A stretch of DNA of 64,000 bases from Prauserella marina (GCF_002240355.1 NZ_CP016353.1:5123001-5187000); one strand, 5' to 3'; shown: positions 45,572-55,028, counted from the stretch's first letter. Made by a program: numbers and translations. The notes: generated by a model from the sequence alone, not told the origin.

Positions 45572-45748
45572 AATCGGAGGTGTGGCGGGCTAGCGTCGAG
45601 ATCAGTTGGCCGAGGTGGCGTCAGTCACCGGCCCGCCCGGGGCGACCGACACCCGACGCCGGGCGGAACAAGGCACGAACGGGCAAGAACCGGCACGAAC
45701 ACGCACGGCGGAGTGCGGGCAAGCGGCACTCGACTGGGAGGCAACGCG

Positions 45749-46438
45749 GTGGCACGCAAGAGCAAGGACCCCGAAGGCAAGGTGCATACCCTGCCCGAGG
45801 TCGAGGACGTCGACGACAAGCTGACACCGCGACAGCAAAAGGTACTGGGCGTCATCAGGGAATGGGTCGATCGCCACGGTTACCCGCCCAGCGTCCGCGA
45901 GATCGGCGAGGCGGTCGGTCTCACGTCGACCTCGTCGGTGTCGCACCAACTCCGTGCCCTCCAGCGCAAGGGATATCTGCGCAGGGATGCCAACCGCCCG
46001 CGCGCGGTCGGCGTCCTCGCCGCGGACAGCGGTACGGCGAGTGCCTCGCCCGACCAGTTGCCGAAGCCCGCGTTCGTTCCCCTCGTCGGCCGCATCGCCG
46101 CCGGTGGTCCCGTACTGGCCGAAGAGGCGATCGAGGATGTCTTCCCGCTGCCGAAGGACATCGTGGGCGAGGGCGAGGTCTTTTTACTGAGCGTCACCGG
46201 TGATTCGATGATCGACGCCGCCATCACCGACGGCGACTGGGTCGTCGTGCGCCAGCAGCCCGACGCGGAGAACGGCGACATCGTGGCCGCCATGATCGAG
46301 GGCGAGGCCACCGTGAAGACCTTCAAGCGCAAGGAAGGCCACGTCTGGTTGATGCCGCACAACGAGGCCTACGAACCGATTCCCGGCGACGACGCCACCA
46401 TTCTCGGCAAGGTCGTCGCCGTACTGCGCAGGCTCTAG
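45749..46438 (+). CDS. lexA: SOS repressor LexA
   Basis: 229 aa from a GTG with a GGGAGG site 7 nt upstream. The N-terminal winged helix ([34 protein letters not shown]) binds SOS boxes. The C-terminal S24 peptidase domain has the self-cleavage bond Ala118-Gly119 (in RIAAGG), nucleophile Ser153 (GDSMID) and Lys190 (EATVKTF). RecA filaments trigger self-cleavage and de-repress the DNA damage genes. The order nrdR-LysM protein-lexA matches M. tuberculosis Rv2718c-Rv2719c-Rv2720. Confidence 0.95.
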   Translation: MARKSKDPEGKVHTLPEVEDVDDKLTPRQQKVLGVIREWVDRHGYPPSVREIGEAVGLTSTSSVSHQLRALQRKGYLRRDANRPRAVGVLAADSGTASASPDQLPKPAFVPLVGRIAAGGPVLAEEAIEDVFPLPKDIVGEGEVFLLSVTGDSMIDAAITDGDWVVVRQQPDAENGDIVAAMIEGEATVKTFKRKEGHVWLMPHNEAYEPIPGDDATILGKVVAVLRRL

Positions 46439-46446
46439 ACAACGCG

Positions 46447-46486
46447 GGCAGGGCTGCGCCGTCGCTCAACGGCGGCGCAGCCTGCC
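46447..46486. terminator. Bidirectional hairpin between lexA and the propeller gene
   Basis: GGCAG and GCTGCGCCG (one bulged G between) pair with CGGCGCAGC and CTGCC. The structure begins 8 bp after the lexA stop and includes the last codons and stop of the convergent gene ending at 46466. Confidence 0.65.
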
Positions 46487-47521
46487 GACGCCGAGCAGGA
46501 CACCACCGGCCAATACGACGGCAACGGCGATCCCAGCCACCACGGGAAATTCGGATTCGCCCTCTCCACCCACACCGGACGCGGCGGCCGGTTCGTCGCC
46601 CTGTGGCGCGGACTCCGTACTGTCCTCGTCATCACGGTCGACGAGTCCTGCCGCCCCTGGCACCGCCCTGACCGGGTTGCCGACCCCCTCCGAAGCCGAG
46701 AGCAACGTGCCGTCCGGTTCGAAGGCGATGGCCTCCCCTTGTTCCTCACCCGGCAGCGGAACCCTGACCGGTTGTTTCGCCAGCGCGGCCGGGATGTCGT
46801 CGCCGGTGACGGGATAGAGGTAGGCGTCGGTGTAGGTGCGAACGGCGATCACCGAGCCGTCGGCGCTGGAGGCCGCACCGGTGATCAGCATCGAACCGAC
46901 CCTTCCGACCGGGCCGCCCTCGGTGTCGGTGGCGGACACGCGCAGCGAACCGACGTGTTCGAGCGGCGTCGGCCCCGGACTGGTCAGCGGACCCGAGGGC
47001 CGGTAGACCTCCGAACTGCCAACCACGTGTTTGGTGATGATGTACGGCGTACCGGCACGATCGAGCAGCAATGCCTCCGCGTCGTGCTGCCCGTCGGGAT
47101 AGGTCAGCCGGTACAGCGTCGCGGTGCCGTCTGGCCGGACGGCGTGCAATGCCACCGTGTCGCGCTGTTTGCGATTGTCGCCGGTGTCGCCGAGCCACAG
47201 TGTTCCGTCCGAGGCGAGTGCCATGTCCTCGACGTCGTAGGGATCGGTGGGATGACCGATCACCTCACGAACCGCGCAGTCCTTGCCGAGCACGTAGATC
47301 TCGATCTGGGTACCGCCGTCGTTGACCGCGTACCACTGCTCCTCGTCAGCGGCCAGGCCCGAGAGTTCCGGAAGCCGGTCGTCGTCGATGGTGCACACGT
47401 CCCGTGGCAGCGGCGGCTCCGCCGGCACCGTGGCTGCTGCCGAAGGGGCGACGCCCAGTCCTGCCGCGAGCACCGCGGCGACGAGCGGGAACGCCGCCCT
47501 GGCACGGCGAAGAGCGCCCAC
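46466..47521 (-). CDS. Secreted, membrane-anchored propeller-like protein
   Basis: 351 aa, GTG start. It has a signal peptide (LRRARAAFPLVAAVLAAGLG, cleavage near PSAAA), a body with propeller-type blocks (ELSGLAADEEQWYAVNDGG; GDTGDNRKQRD; YPDGQHDAEALLLD), a Glu/Asp/Gly-rich linker and a C-terminal membrane helix followed by Arg residues (GVGRLRRR). The protein is thus held at the outer face of the membrane. No function is known. The start codon lies in the left arm of a 12-bp stem downstream of hflX. Confidence 0.78.
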   Translation of the reverse strand: MGALRRARAAFPLVAAVLAAGLGVAPSAAATVPAEPPLPRDVCTIDDDRLPELSGLAADEEQWYAVNDGGTQIEIYVLGKDCAVREVIGHPTDPYDVEDMALASDGTLWLGDTGDNRKQRDTVALHAVRPDGTATLYRLTYPDGQHDAEALLLDRAGTPYIITKHVVGSSEVYRPSGPLTSPGPTPLEHVGSLRVSATDTEGGPVGRVGSMLITGAASSADGSVIAVRTYTDAYLYPVTGDDIPAALAKQPVRVPLPGEEQGEAIAFEPDGTLLSASEGVGNPVRAVPGAAGLVDRDDEDSTESAPQGDEPAAASGVGGEGESEFPVVAGIAVAVVLAGGVLLGVGRLRRR

Positions 47522-47555
47522 GCGAACCGGCCGGGACCGGCGTGCGTGGGCGCTC
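47512..47555. terminator. Hairpin after hflX, covering the next start codon
   Basis: GAGCGCCCACGC (47512-47523) and GCGTGGGCGCTC (47544-47555) form a perfect 12-bp stem with a 20-nt GC-rich loop. It lies 38 bp past the hflX stop on the minus strand and contains the GTG start of the following gene (47519-47521). Confidence 0.6.
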
Positions 47556-47592
47556 GGATGGACCGGCTCCCGGCCGGTCAGTGCCTCGCCAC

Positions 47593-49089
47593 TCAGATCG
47601 CTGAGCCGTCGGTGACGTATGCCTGCAAAGCGGCGGCGAGATCGGGATGCACCCTTGCCCGCAACCGGGTGCCTTCTGGGGTGTGCTCCTCGGCGAGCAC
47701 CTCACCGTCGGCGTGTGCCCTTGCCACCAGCTCGCCCCTGTCGTAGGGGACGAGCACGTCGACGATCACCTCGGGACGCGGAAGCCGTGCGGCCAGTTCC
47801 TCGATGAGTGCCTGGACTCCGGTGCCCTGCCGGGCCGAAACCACGATGGCGTCGGGGAGCAGATGCCGCAGCCTTGCCAGCGTCAGCTCGTCGGCCGTGT
47901 CCGCCTTGTTGATCACTATCAGCTCGGGCGGAAGCGGCTCGGAGCGGCGCCGTCCGATGTCGCCGAGAACGTCGCGGACCGCTCGCACCTGCTCCTCGGG
48001 GGCGGGCGCCGAACCGTCGACGACATGCAGGAGCAGGTCGGCGTCGGCCGCTTCGTCGAGCGTCGATCGGAACGCGTCGACGAGCTGGTGCGGCAGGTGC
48101 CTGACGAAACCGACGGTGTCGGTCAGTGTGTAGGCGTTGCCGTCGGGCGTCACCGAGCGCCGGGTGGTCGGGTCGAGGGTGGCGAACAGCGCGTCCTCCA
48201 CCAGAACGCCCGCGCCGGTGATGGCGTTGAGCAGGCTCGACTTTCCCGCGTTGGTGTAGCCGACGATGGCGACACTCGGCACCTCGTTGGCGACCCTGCG
48301 GCCCCGCTTGGTCTCCCTGATGATGTCCATCGAGGCGATCTCGCGGCGCAGTTTGGCCACCCGCTTGTTGATCCGCCGCCGGTCGGTCTCCAGCTTGGTC
48401 TCACCCGGTCCGCGGAGGCCGACGCCGCCGTTGGCTCCGCCTGCTCGTCCACCAGCCTGCCTCGACAGCGATTCACCCCAACCGCGCAGCCTGGGGATCA
48501 GGTACTGCAACTGGGCCAGTTCGACTTGCGCCTTGCCTTCCCGCGACCTCGCGTGCTGGGCGAAGATGTCGAGGATCAGCGCGGTCCTGTCGATGACCTT
48601 GACCTTGACCTTCGCCTCAAGCTGGCGCAACTGGCCGGGTGAGAGCTCACCGTCGCAGATGACCGTGTCGGCGCCGGTCGCGTTGACCACGTCGGCGAGT
48701 TCCCGCACCTTGCCGGACCCGATGTAGGTCGCGGAGTCGGGCCGGGAACGCCGTTGCACGAGGCCGTCCAGGACCTGCGAGCCTGCCGTCTCCGCGAGGC
48801 GGGCCAGCTCTTCGAGCGAGGCCTCGGACTGCGCGGCGGTCCCCTCGGTCCACACTCCAACGAGCACGACGCGTTCCAGCCGGAGTTTCCGGTATTCGAC
48901 CTCGGTGACGTCGTCGAGTTCGGTGGAAAGACCTGCGACCCTGCGCAGTGACGCGCGGTCTTCGAGCTCCAGCTCGCCCTGGGAGAACTCCGTGTCGTCG
49001 AACTCCGCCACGAGGAGTTCCTCGGATGTCGTTTCGTGTTGTGCTTGTCCGTGCGACGCGATGGCGCCGCCGGGGATTGACTTACTCAC
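47593..49089 (-). CDS. hflX: Ribosome-associated GTPase HflX
   Basis: 498 aa. The N-terminal HflX domain (about residues 65-240) contains the Gly-rich linker RQAGGRAGGANGGVGLRGPGETKLETDRR. The G domain has G1 GYTNAGKS, G3 DTVGF, and G4 NKAD. It splits stalled or stressed ribosomes (family knowledge). The acidic N-terminal extension of about 60 aa is common in actinobacteria. The GTG start has GGAGG only 3 nt upstream, an unusually short spacing. In M. tuberculosis hflX directly follows dapF; here two genes are inserted between. Confidence 0.93.
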   Translation of the reverse strand: MSKSIPGGAIASHGQAQHETTSEELLVAEFDDTEFSQGELELEDRASLRRVAGLSTELDDVTEVEYRKLRLERVVLVGVWTEGTAAQSEASLEELARLAETAGSQVLDGLVQRRSRPDSATYIGSGKVRELADVVNATGADTVICDGELSPGQLRQLEAKVKVKVIDRTALILDIFAQHARSREGKAQVELAQLQYLIPRLRGWGESLSRQAGGRAGGANGGVGLRGPGETKLETDRRRINKRVAKLRREIASMDIIRETKRGRRVANEVPSVAIVGYTNAGKSSLLNAITGAGVLVEDALFATLDPTTRRSVTPDGNAYTLTDTVGFVRHLPHQLVDAFRSTLDEAADADLLLHVVDGSAPAPEEQVRAVRDVLGDIGRRRSEPLPPELIVINKADTADELTLARLRHLLPDAIVVSARQGTGVQALIEELAARLPRPEVIVDVLVPYDRGELVARAHADGEVLAEEHTPEGTRLRARVHPDLAAALQAYVTDGSAI

Positions 49090-49171
49090 ATGCCTCCATC
49101 AACCAGTTTCTGGCTTCTCGTGTGCTCCATGTTCCCACGTTTCGCGCGGATCGCCGACCTGTTTATCGGGG

Positions 49172-49672
49172 TCACCGGCCCGGGTAGAGACCTACGTAGA
49201 TGGCCATGCGCTCCTCGCCGGGGTGCTGCGGTCTTGCCGCGAATTCTTCAAGCAGGTCGGCCAGTCGCCGCCTGAACTCGGCGCGTTCGCTTTCCGGCAA
49301 CCGCACCACGAGTCTCGACTGGTCGATCCCGGTCATGCCCGTCTCCGCGATTTCCGCCAGGTATGCCTCCAGCATCGCGGCGGCGACCTCGGTGTCGTCT
49401 CTGTTTTCCAGCTGCCAGGAGAGTCCGGTGCTCAGGTAGGGAATCTCCTTCGCGCCCCGGTTTCCCTTGCGTGGCACCTGTTGTTCGAGAAATCCGGTCT
49501 CCACGAGTTTGCGGACGTGGTGAAGCGTCGTCGCCGGGTCGCGGCCCAGCCGCTCGGCCAGCTCCTTGTTCGTCAACGCCTCCGCGTGGGTCAACCTGAT
49601 GATTCGCAGGCGTATTCCCGATGCCAGCGCGCCCGCTTCGGCCTCGGTCGCTTTCCGTCGTCGTGCCACCAC
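49172..49672 (-). CDS. ArsR-like winged-helix regulator
   Basis: 166 aa. The winged helix (SGIRLRIIRLTHAEALTNKELAERLGRDPATTLHHVRKLVETGFLEQ) is of the ArsR/HTH_20 type and is followed by a helical effector domain of about 90 aa. It has no obvious metal-binding Cys pair, so a small-molecule ligand is more likely than a metal. It is divergent from the MFS gene, and a perfect 12-bp inverted repeat lies 16 bp from its start, the likely binding site. Confidence 0.85.
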   Translation of the reverse strand: MVARRRKATEAEAGALASGIRLRIIRLTHAEALTNKELAERLGRDPATTLHHVRKLVETGFLEQQVPRKGNRGAKEIPYLSTGLSWQLENRDDTEVAAAMLEAYLAEIAETGMTGIDQSRLVVRLPESERAEFRRRLADLLEEFAARPQHPGEERMAIYVGLYPGR

Positions 49673-49688
49673 CCGCTCAGCCTACGAC

Positions 49689-49720
49689 GCCAAGTGATTG
49701 ACACTTTCCAATCACTTGGC
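49689..49720. promoter_or_regulatory. Perfect operator between regulator and MFS gene
   Basis: GCCAAGTGATTG and CAATCACTTGGC are exact inverted repeats with an 8-nt spacer. The site lies in the 60-bp gap between the divergent starts at 49672 and 49733 and ends 12 bp before the MFS ATG. The ArsR-like neighbour probably represses both genes through it. Confidence 0.8.
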
Positions 49721-49732
49721 GACACTGTGCCA

Positions 49733-50974
49733 ATGCCAAGGAACTCCCTGTTGTTCCACCGCGACTTCCGGCGGCTGTGGGCAGGTGAGACGGCGAGTCA
49801 GTTCGGCGTTTTCGTGGGCCGCACGGTGCTGCCACTGCTCGCCGCGACGGTGCTCGCGGCGACTCCACTGGAGATGGGGCTGCTCACCGCAGCGGAGAAC
49901 GCCGCGTTCTTGCTGCTCGGCCTTCCCGCCGGTGTCTGGGTCGATCGCCTGCGCCGCAAGACGCTGATGGTGAGAGCCGACCTGGTCAGAGGCGTGTTGC
50001 TGCTGAGTGTCCCCATCGCCTGGTGGGCGGACGTGCTGACGCTGACCCAACTCGTCGTGGTCGCCCTGCTGGTCAGCGTGTGCACGCTGTTCTTCGACGT
50101 CGCCTATCAGTCCTACCTTCCCTCGCTCGTCGGGAGGGAGAAACTGGTGGAGGGCAACGCGAAACTCCAGGTGAGCCAATCGGTGGCCCACGTGTCGGGA
50201 CCGGGGATCGGCGGGCTGCTGGCGCAGGCGCTCGGCCCGGCAAGCGCGGTGACCGCGGTCGGATTCAGCTTCCTCTCCTCGGCCGCGTTCCTTCGCCGCA
50301 TCGAAGCGGAGGAACCCGCTCCCGCGCCACGCGAGAACGGGAAACTGCGGGCCGAGATCGCCGAAGGACTCCGGTTCGTGTTCGGCAACCCCACGCTGAG
50401 GGCGATCACGCTGTGCACGGCGGCGGGCAACTTCGCCGGTGGCGCCTTCACCGCCGTCGAAATGCTGTTCCTGACCCGGGACGTCGGCCTCTCGCCGGGC
50501 GGGGTCGGCGCCGTCCTCGCCATCGCGGGGGTCGGTGGCGTGGCGGGCGCGCTCACCGCGAACTGGTGGATGAACCGGATCGGGCAAGCTCGTGCCGTGT
50601 GGCTGATCCCGCTCGTGACCTGGCCGGGGCAGTTGCTGGTCCCGCTCGCCGCACCGGGATGGCGGGCGGGGCTCGTCGCGGCCGGGCTGGCGATCGTCGG
50701 GTATGGAATCGTCGTCTACAACGTCGCTCAGGTCAGCTACCGGCAGGCGATCTGCCCCGACCGGCTGCTCGGCAGGATGAACGCGAGCGTGCGCTTCGTG
50801 GTGTGGGGAGCGCTTCCGGTCGGCAGCCTGCTGGGTGGCGCGCTCGGCCAGGCCGCCGGTGTTCCGGCGACCGTGTGGGTGACGTCGGTCGCGCTCGTGC
50901 TCGCCGTGGCGTGGGTGGTGTTCTCACCGCTGCGACTGATGCGCGACATTCCCAAGCAGAGCGTGATCGGCTGA
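49733..50974 (+). CDS. MFS exporter (EntS-like)
   Basis: 413 aa, about 12 membrane helices. It has the opening FHRDFRRLWAGETASQFG and the A-motif-like GVWVDRLRRKTLM of the MFS_3/EntS group of drug or siderophore exporters. A cytoplasmic loop around residues 185-205 splits the two halves. The substrate is unknown. The operator, start and divergent regulator give a simple inducible efflux unit. It is inserted between hflX and dapF, which are neighbours in mycobacteria. Confidence 0.85.
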   Translation: MPRNSLLFHRDFRRLWAGETASQFGVFVGRTVLPLLAATVLAATPLEMGLLTAAENAAFLLLGLPAGVWVDRLRRKTLMVRADLVRGVLLLSVPIAWWADVLTLTQLVVVALLVSVCTLFFDVAYQSYLPSLVGREKLVEGNAKLQVSQSVAHVSGPGIGGLLAQALGPASAVTAVGFSFLSSAAFLRRIEAEEPAPAPRENGKLRAEIAEGLRFVFGNPTLRAITLCTAAGNFAGGAFTAVEMLFLTRDVGLSPGGVGAVLAIAGVGGVAGALTANWWMNRIGQARAVWLIPLVTWPGQLLVPLAAPGWRAGLVAAGLAIVGYGIVVYNVAQVSYRQAICPDRLLGRMNASVRFVVWGALPVGSLLGGALGQAAGVPATVWVTSVALVLAVAWVVFSPLRLMRDIPKQSVIG

Positions 50975-51004
50975 CCGACGCCGGGGAACGAGTTCAGGGG
51001 TTTC

Positions 51005-51832
51005 CTAGCGGCCGAGGCCGTTCCACCACGACTCGTCGAGTTCGCCCCTCGCGACGAACTCGGCAGGCCCGGTCAACGTCGAGGCGCCGCGCTCGACCGT
51101 GACCGCGACCCTCCCGCCCGGTATGTCCACTGTGGAGGAACCGGTGTCGGTGCCCGCGAGGTGCAGCGCCGCGGCGACGACGGCGACGGTCCCCGTTCCG
51201 CAGGCGCGGGTCTCCCCGACGCCACGCTCGTAGACCCGCATCCGCAGCGCGTCGGCGGCCAATACGTTGACGAATTCGAGGTTCACGCCGTTGGGGAAGA
51301 AGTCGCGGTCGAATCGCGGCGCTTCGCGCAGATCCAGTTCGGCGACGTCGTCGTCGAGGGTCGAGACGAGGTGTGGGTTGCCGACATCGACGGCGACTCC
51401 GGAGAGCTCACGTTCGCCGACGACGGCCACCGACGTTCCGGTGATCCTCGCCGGTCCCATGTGGACGGTCACGGTGTTGTCGCCGTGCACCCGCACCGGC
51501 CGGTCGCCCGCCCGCGTACCCACCGCGAAGTCGCGGCCGCTCTCCAGTCCCGCCTCGACGAGATAGCGCGCGAAAACCCGCATGCCGTTGCCGCACATCT
51601 CGGCGGCCGAACCGTCGGCGTTGCGGTAGTCCATGAACCACTCGGCCTCGGAGCCGAGCCCGATCGCGGACGACCGCACGACCCTGAGCACACCGTCGGC
51701 ACCGAGTCCGCGCTGCCGGTCGCACAGCGCGGCGACCCGCTCCGGGGTCAGGTCCAGCCTGCCCGGCGCGTCCGGCAACAGCACGAAGTCGTTCTGCGTG
51801 CCGTGCCCCTTGAGGAACTCGATGCCACCCAT
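51005..51832 (-). CDS. dapF: Diaminopimelate epimerase
   Basis: 275 aa. The start at 51832 ([11 protein letters not shown]) places the conserved [12 protein letters not shown] at the N-terminus; an upstream in-frame ATG at 51868 would add 12 residues. The two catalytic Cys are in [10 protein letters not shown] and ACGTGT, and RAGDRPV/GNPH segments complete the family pattern. It converts LL- to meso-diaminopimelate for lysine and peptidoglycan. It follows miaA by 10 bp. Confidence 0.95.
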   Translation of the reverse strand: MGGIEFLKGHGTQNDFVLLPDAPGRLDLTPERVAALCDRQRGLGADGVLRVVRSSAIGLGSEAEWFMDYRNADGSAAEMCGNGMRVFARYLVEAGLESGRDFAVGTRAGDRPVRVHGDNTVTVHMGPARITGTSVAVVGERELSGVAVDVGNPHLVSTLDDDVAELDLREAPRFDRDFFPNGVNLEFVNVLAADALRMRVYERGVGETRACGTGTVAVVAAALHLAGTDTGSSTVDIPGGRVAVTVERGASTLTGPAEFVARGELDESWWNGLGR

Positions 51833-51842
51833 GGGAACAAGA

Positions 51843-52769
51843 TTACGGGTCGAGCGAGGAGAGCACATGATCGGTAAGACCTTCCTCGGCGCCGTCGAAC
51901 CAGCGGATGCGGTCGTCCCTGCGGAACCAGGACCGTTGCTTGCGCACGAACCTCCGGGTGGCCTGCGCCGTCGCGGCGGCGGCGGCTTCGGTCTGCGCTT
52001 CGGTCAGCTCGCCGGTCCCGCCCGCCTCGTCCATGGCGGCGAGCACCTGCTGGTAGCCAAGAGCCCTCGATGCCGTCTTCCCTTCCCTGAGGCCCACTTC
52101 GACGAGGTCGCGTACTTCCGAAACGAGACCGGCATCGAACATCAGCCCGACCCTGCGGTCGACTCGCTCGTCGAGTTCGGCCGAGGCCCTGTCGACTCCG
52201 ACGAGCACGGTGCCGTACCGGGGGCTTCCCGGTTTCGGCAGGTTGGCCGAGAACGGTTTCCCTGTGATCTCGATGACCTCAAGCGCGCGCACGATCCGGC
52301 GGATGTTGGTCGGCAGGATCGCGGCCGCCGCTTCCGGATCGGCGGCCGCGAGCCGGGCGTGCATCGCGGCGGAACCCTGTTCCGTGGCCTGCCGGTCCAG
52401 TTCGGCTCGCACTCCGGGGTTGGTGCCGGGGAAGCGCAGGTCGTCGATCACCGCCTGCACGTAGAGCCCTGACCCGCCGACGAGCACCGGCACCGTGTCC
52501 TCGGCGAGCAGGCTCTCGATTCGCGCCCTCGCGTGCGTCTGGTAGGCGGCGACCGACGCGGCCTGCTCGACGTCGAGCACGTCGAGCAGGTGATGCGGTA
52601 CGCCCCTTCGCTCCTCCTCTGTCGCCTTCGCGGTACCGATGTCCATGCCCCGGTAGAGCTGCATGGCGTCGGCGTTGACGACTTCGCCGCCCAGCGCGAG
52701 CGCCAGTTCGATTCCCAGCGCGGTCTTACCGGTCGCGGTAGGACCGACGACGGCGACGGGGCGCTTCAC
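51843..52769 (-). CDS. miaA: tRNA dimethylallyltransferase
   Basis: 308 aa from a GTG at 52769 that overlaps the preceding gene's stop by 4 bp. It has the P-loop GPTATGKT, the substrate segment [17 protein letters not shown] and the [10 protein letters not shown] motif of DMAPP:tRNA transferases. It adds a dimethylallyl group to A37 of tRNAs reading UNN codons. The order with dapF and hflX is conserved in mycobacteria (Rv2727c-Rv2726c-Rv2725c). Confidence 0.95.
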   Translation of the reverse strand: MKRPVAVVGPTATGKTALGIELALALGGEVVNADAMQLYRGMDIGTAKATEEERRGVPHHLLDVLDVEQAASVAAYQTHARARIESLLAEDTVPVLVGGSGLYVQAVIDDLRFPGTNPGVRAELDRQATEQGSAAMHARLAAADPEAAAAILPTNIRRIVRALEVIEITGKPFSANLPKPGSPRYGTVLVGVDRASAELDERVDRRVGLMFDAGLVSEVRDLVEVGLREGKTASRALGYQQVLAAMDEAGGTGELTEAQTEAAAAATAQATRRFVRKQRSWFRRDDRIRWFDGAEEGLTDHVLSSLDP

Positions 52770-53476
52770 CGGCGCTCCCAGAACGCGACGTGGTAGCCGA
52801 CGCCACGAGGGGCGGCCGAGTACCGCAGTTCGCCCCGCCAGTGCCCGCCTGCCCCCGCGAGTCCGGCGAGCACCTGCCACGGCGCCCTTCCCCCGGCTCC
52901 CAGTTCGGCGGCGAGCGCGGGATCGATGTTCAGCAACGCGGCGTGGTCGGCTCGTTCGAGCACGTCGGCGACCTCGGTGTCAAAGGGCACCGCTCGCTCG
53001 TCGAACCAGCCTGGAGCGCTCAGGTCGTGCCGGGTGGATCCGTCGCCGAGCACGAGCAGAGCCGTGTCGTCGGAGGTGTCGCTCGCCAGACGTTCGCCAA
53101 GCGCGACGCATTCCGAGGGATCGGCGTCCCCCGGCACCAGCTCGACCCGGACGGACGTGGCGCCTGCCCGTTCCCTCAACCATCCGGCCACCAGCGCGGG
53201 CAGCGGGAGCGAGGCAGGGGCCGAGGCGTCCGCCGGTTGTGCCGAAAGGGCCACGCGGACGTCGGCTCCGTACGCGCGGAACGAGCCAACGGCCGACGGT
53301 TCGATCGCCTTGCCGATTCCGGCGGCGACGGCGATCCACCTCGGGTGCGATGCCGCCAGCTCCGCGGCTGCCGCGACGCAGGCCTTCCTGACCTCGTCGG
53401 TCGAATCCTCGGAACCTGGCACCAATTCCGGCACGAGAAGTGGAGGATGGGGCACCACGAGAGCACGCGTGATCAC
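52766..53476 (-). CDS. Rv2728c-like protein (class III extradiol dioxygenase fold)
   Basis: 236 aa from a GTG at 53476 (VITRALVVPHPPLL). The N-terminal VVPHPPLLVPEL segment and the LLVLGDGSTRHD block resemble the LigB/class III extradiol dioxygenase superfamily, but no metal-site set was confirmed. It is coupled to miaA by a GTGA overlap, in the position of Rv2728c. Function unknown. The start codon lies in a 16-bp perfect palindrome. Confidence 0.75.
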   Translation of the reverse strand: MITRALVVPHPPLLVPELVPGSEDSTDEVRKACVAAAAELAASHPRWIAVAAGIGKAIEPSAVGSFRAYGADVRVALSAQPADASAPASLPLPALVAGWLRERAGATSVRVELVPGDADPSECVALGERLASDTSDDTALLVLGDGSTRHDLSAPGWFDERAVPFDTEVADVLERADHAALLNIDPALAAELGAGGRAPWQVLAGLAGAGGHWRGELRYSAAPRGVGYHVAFWERR

Positions 53477-53480
53477 GCGT
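53465..53480. promoter_or_regulatory. Perfect palindrome over a start codon
   Basis: ACGCGTGATCACGCGT reads identically on both strands and includes the GTG of the Rv2728c-like gene. It could be an operator, an RNA stem hiding the start, or chance. Confidence 0.3.
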
Positions 53481-53672
53481 TCCGAGGTTACCCGGGAAGC
53501 CGATGGAGGTACGTCTTGAGGCACGGAGTACCGAGAAGCGCGCTGACCTGTTTGAATGCGGGCCTAGACCCGAAACACAGCGACACCCGCAACGCAGAAG
53601 ACGCAGTACCCGGCCCCGCCGCCAGCGGGGCGCCCGCGATCCGGCGGGCCGACAGGCGAGAAGGAGCCGGCC

Positions 53673-54989
53673 ATGGCCGAGCAGAACACCCCGAACGGCA
53701 TCGATGTCCCTACGCCACATCAGGTGCCTCACACCCAGGCCGGCGTATCCGCACCGGCTGTGCCCTCAGCCGAACCGCATCCCGAGAGGTGGGGCCGGAT
53801 CGACGACGAGGGCACCGTCTACGTGCGCACGGCCGACGGTGAGCGCGTCGTCGGTGTGTGGCAGGCCGGTTCGCCTGACGAGGGATTGACGCACTTCGCG
53901 CGGCGGTTCGACGACCTGCGCACCGAGGTCGAATTGCTGGAGACGAGGCTTTCGTCGGGGGCTGGTGACCCGAAACAGGCGCTGACCAGCGCCAGTGGCA
54001 TGCGAGACGGGTTGTCCGAGGCCGCCGTGGTGGGCGACATCGAAGCACTCCGGGCCAGGATCGAGCAGGTCATCGGTCACGCGGAGCGGGCGATGGCCGA
54101 GGTGAAGCAGGAGCGGGAGCAGGCGAGGGCCGCCGCCGTCACCCGTAAGCAGCAGCTCGCCGAGGAAGCCGAGACGATCGCCAACGAGTCGACCCAGTGG
54201 AAGGTCGCGGGCGACCGGTTGAGGGCGATCCTCGACGAGTGGAAGACGGTCAAGGGAGTCGACCGCAAGACCGACGACGAGTTGTGGAAGCGCTTCTCGA
54301 AGGCGAGGGAGGCGTTCAATCGCCGCCGTGGCTCGCACTTCGCCGATCTCGACAAGCAGCGCGCCGTAGCGAAACGGCGCAAGGAGGAGCTGATCGCGGA
54401 GGCCGAGTCCATGGCCGACTCGACGGACTGGGGCCCCACCGCGGGCAGGTACAAGGACCTGATGGCGGAGTGGAAGGCGGCCGGAAGGGCGCCGAAGGAC
54501 ACCGACGAGGCGCTGTGGCAGCGGTTCAGGGCCGCGCAGGACGACTTCTTCGCCAGGCGCTCCGCCGCCTTCTCCGAGCGGGACGCCGAGTTCGCCGAGA
54601 ACGCGGCCCGCAAGGAAGAACTACTCGCCGAGGCGGAGAAGATCGACGCCGCTGCCAATCTCGACGCTGCGAAGTCCCAGCTCAGGAAGGTGCAGGAGCA
54701 GTGGGACGAGATCGGCAAGGTCCCGCGCGAGCGCATCAGGGAACTCGACGGCAGGCTCAAGGCCGTCCAGGACAGGGTGCGCTCGGCCGAGGACTCGAAG
54801 TGGCGCCGCACGGATCCCGAGGCACAGGCAAGGGCGGCGCAGTTCCGCGAGCGGGTCGAGCAGTTCGAGGCGCAGGCGAGCAAGGCGAGGGCGGCAGGCG
54901 ACGAGCGGAGGGCCAAGAAGGCCGAGGAGCAGGCCGCTCAGTGGCGGGAGTGGCTGCTGGCGGCCGAGGCCGCCGTCGCCGACCGTTAG
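53673..54989 (+). CDS. DUF349 coiled-coil protein
   Basis: 438 aa with an AAGGAG site 6 nt before the ATG. After an N-terminal ~60-residue domain (RWGRIDDEGTVYVRTADGERVVGVWQAG) it is mostly coiled coil and carries repeated DUF349 units (LWKRFSKAREAFNRRRGSHF; LWQRFRAAQDDFFARRSAAF). The corresponding M. tuberculosis gene (Rv2731) is also near miaA. DUF349 proteins are linked by some studies to ribosome or RNA processes, but the molecular role here is unknown. Confidence 0.88.
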   Translation: MAEQNTPNGIDVPTPHQVPHTQAGVSAPAVPSAEPHPERWGRIDDEGTVYVRTADGERVVGVWQAGSPDEGLTHFARRFDDLRTEVELLETRLSSGAGDPKQALTSASGMRDGLSEAAVVGDIEALRARIEQVIGHAERAMAEVKQEREQARAAAVTRKQQLAEEAETIANESTQWKVAGDRLRAILDEWKTVKGVDRKTDDELWKRFSKAREAFNRRRGSHFADLDKQRAVAKRRKEELIAEAESMADSTDWGPTAGRYKDLMAEWKAAGRAPKDTDEALWQRFRAAQDDFFARRSAAFSERDAEFAENAARKEELLAEAEKIDAAANLDAAKSQLRKVQEQWDEIGKVPRERIRELDGRLKAVQDRVRSAEDSKWRRTDPEAQARAAQFRERVEQFEAQASKARAAGDERRAKKAEEQAAQWREWLLAAEAAVADR

Positions 54990-54993
54990 CCAG

Positions 54994-55028
54994 ACCGGCG
55001 CGCGGCCTCAGCTCGCCGCGCGCCGGGT
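54994..55028. terminator. Hairpin between convergent genes
   Basis: ACCGGCGCGCGGC (54994-55006) pairs with GCCGCGCGCCGG (55015-55026) apart from one extra base. It starts 5 bp past the DUF349 stop and holds the stop of the convergent gene (55008) close to its loop. Confidence 0.65.
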
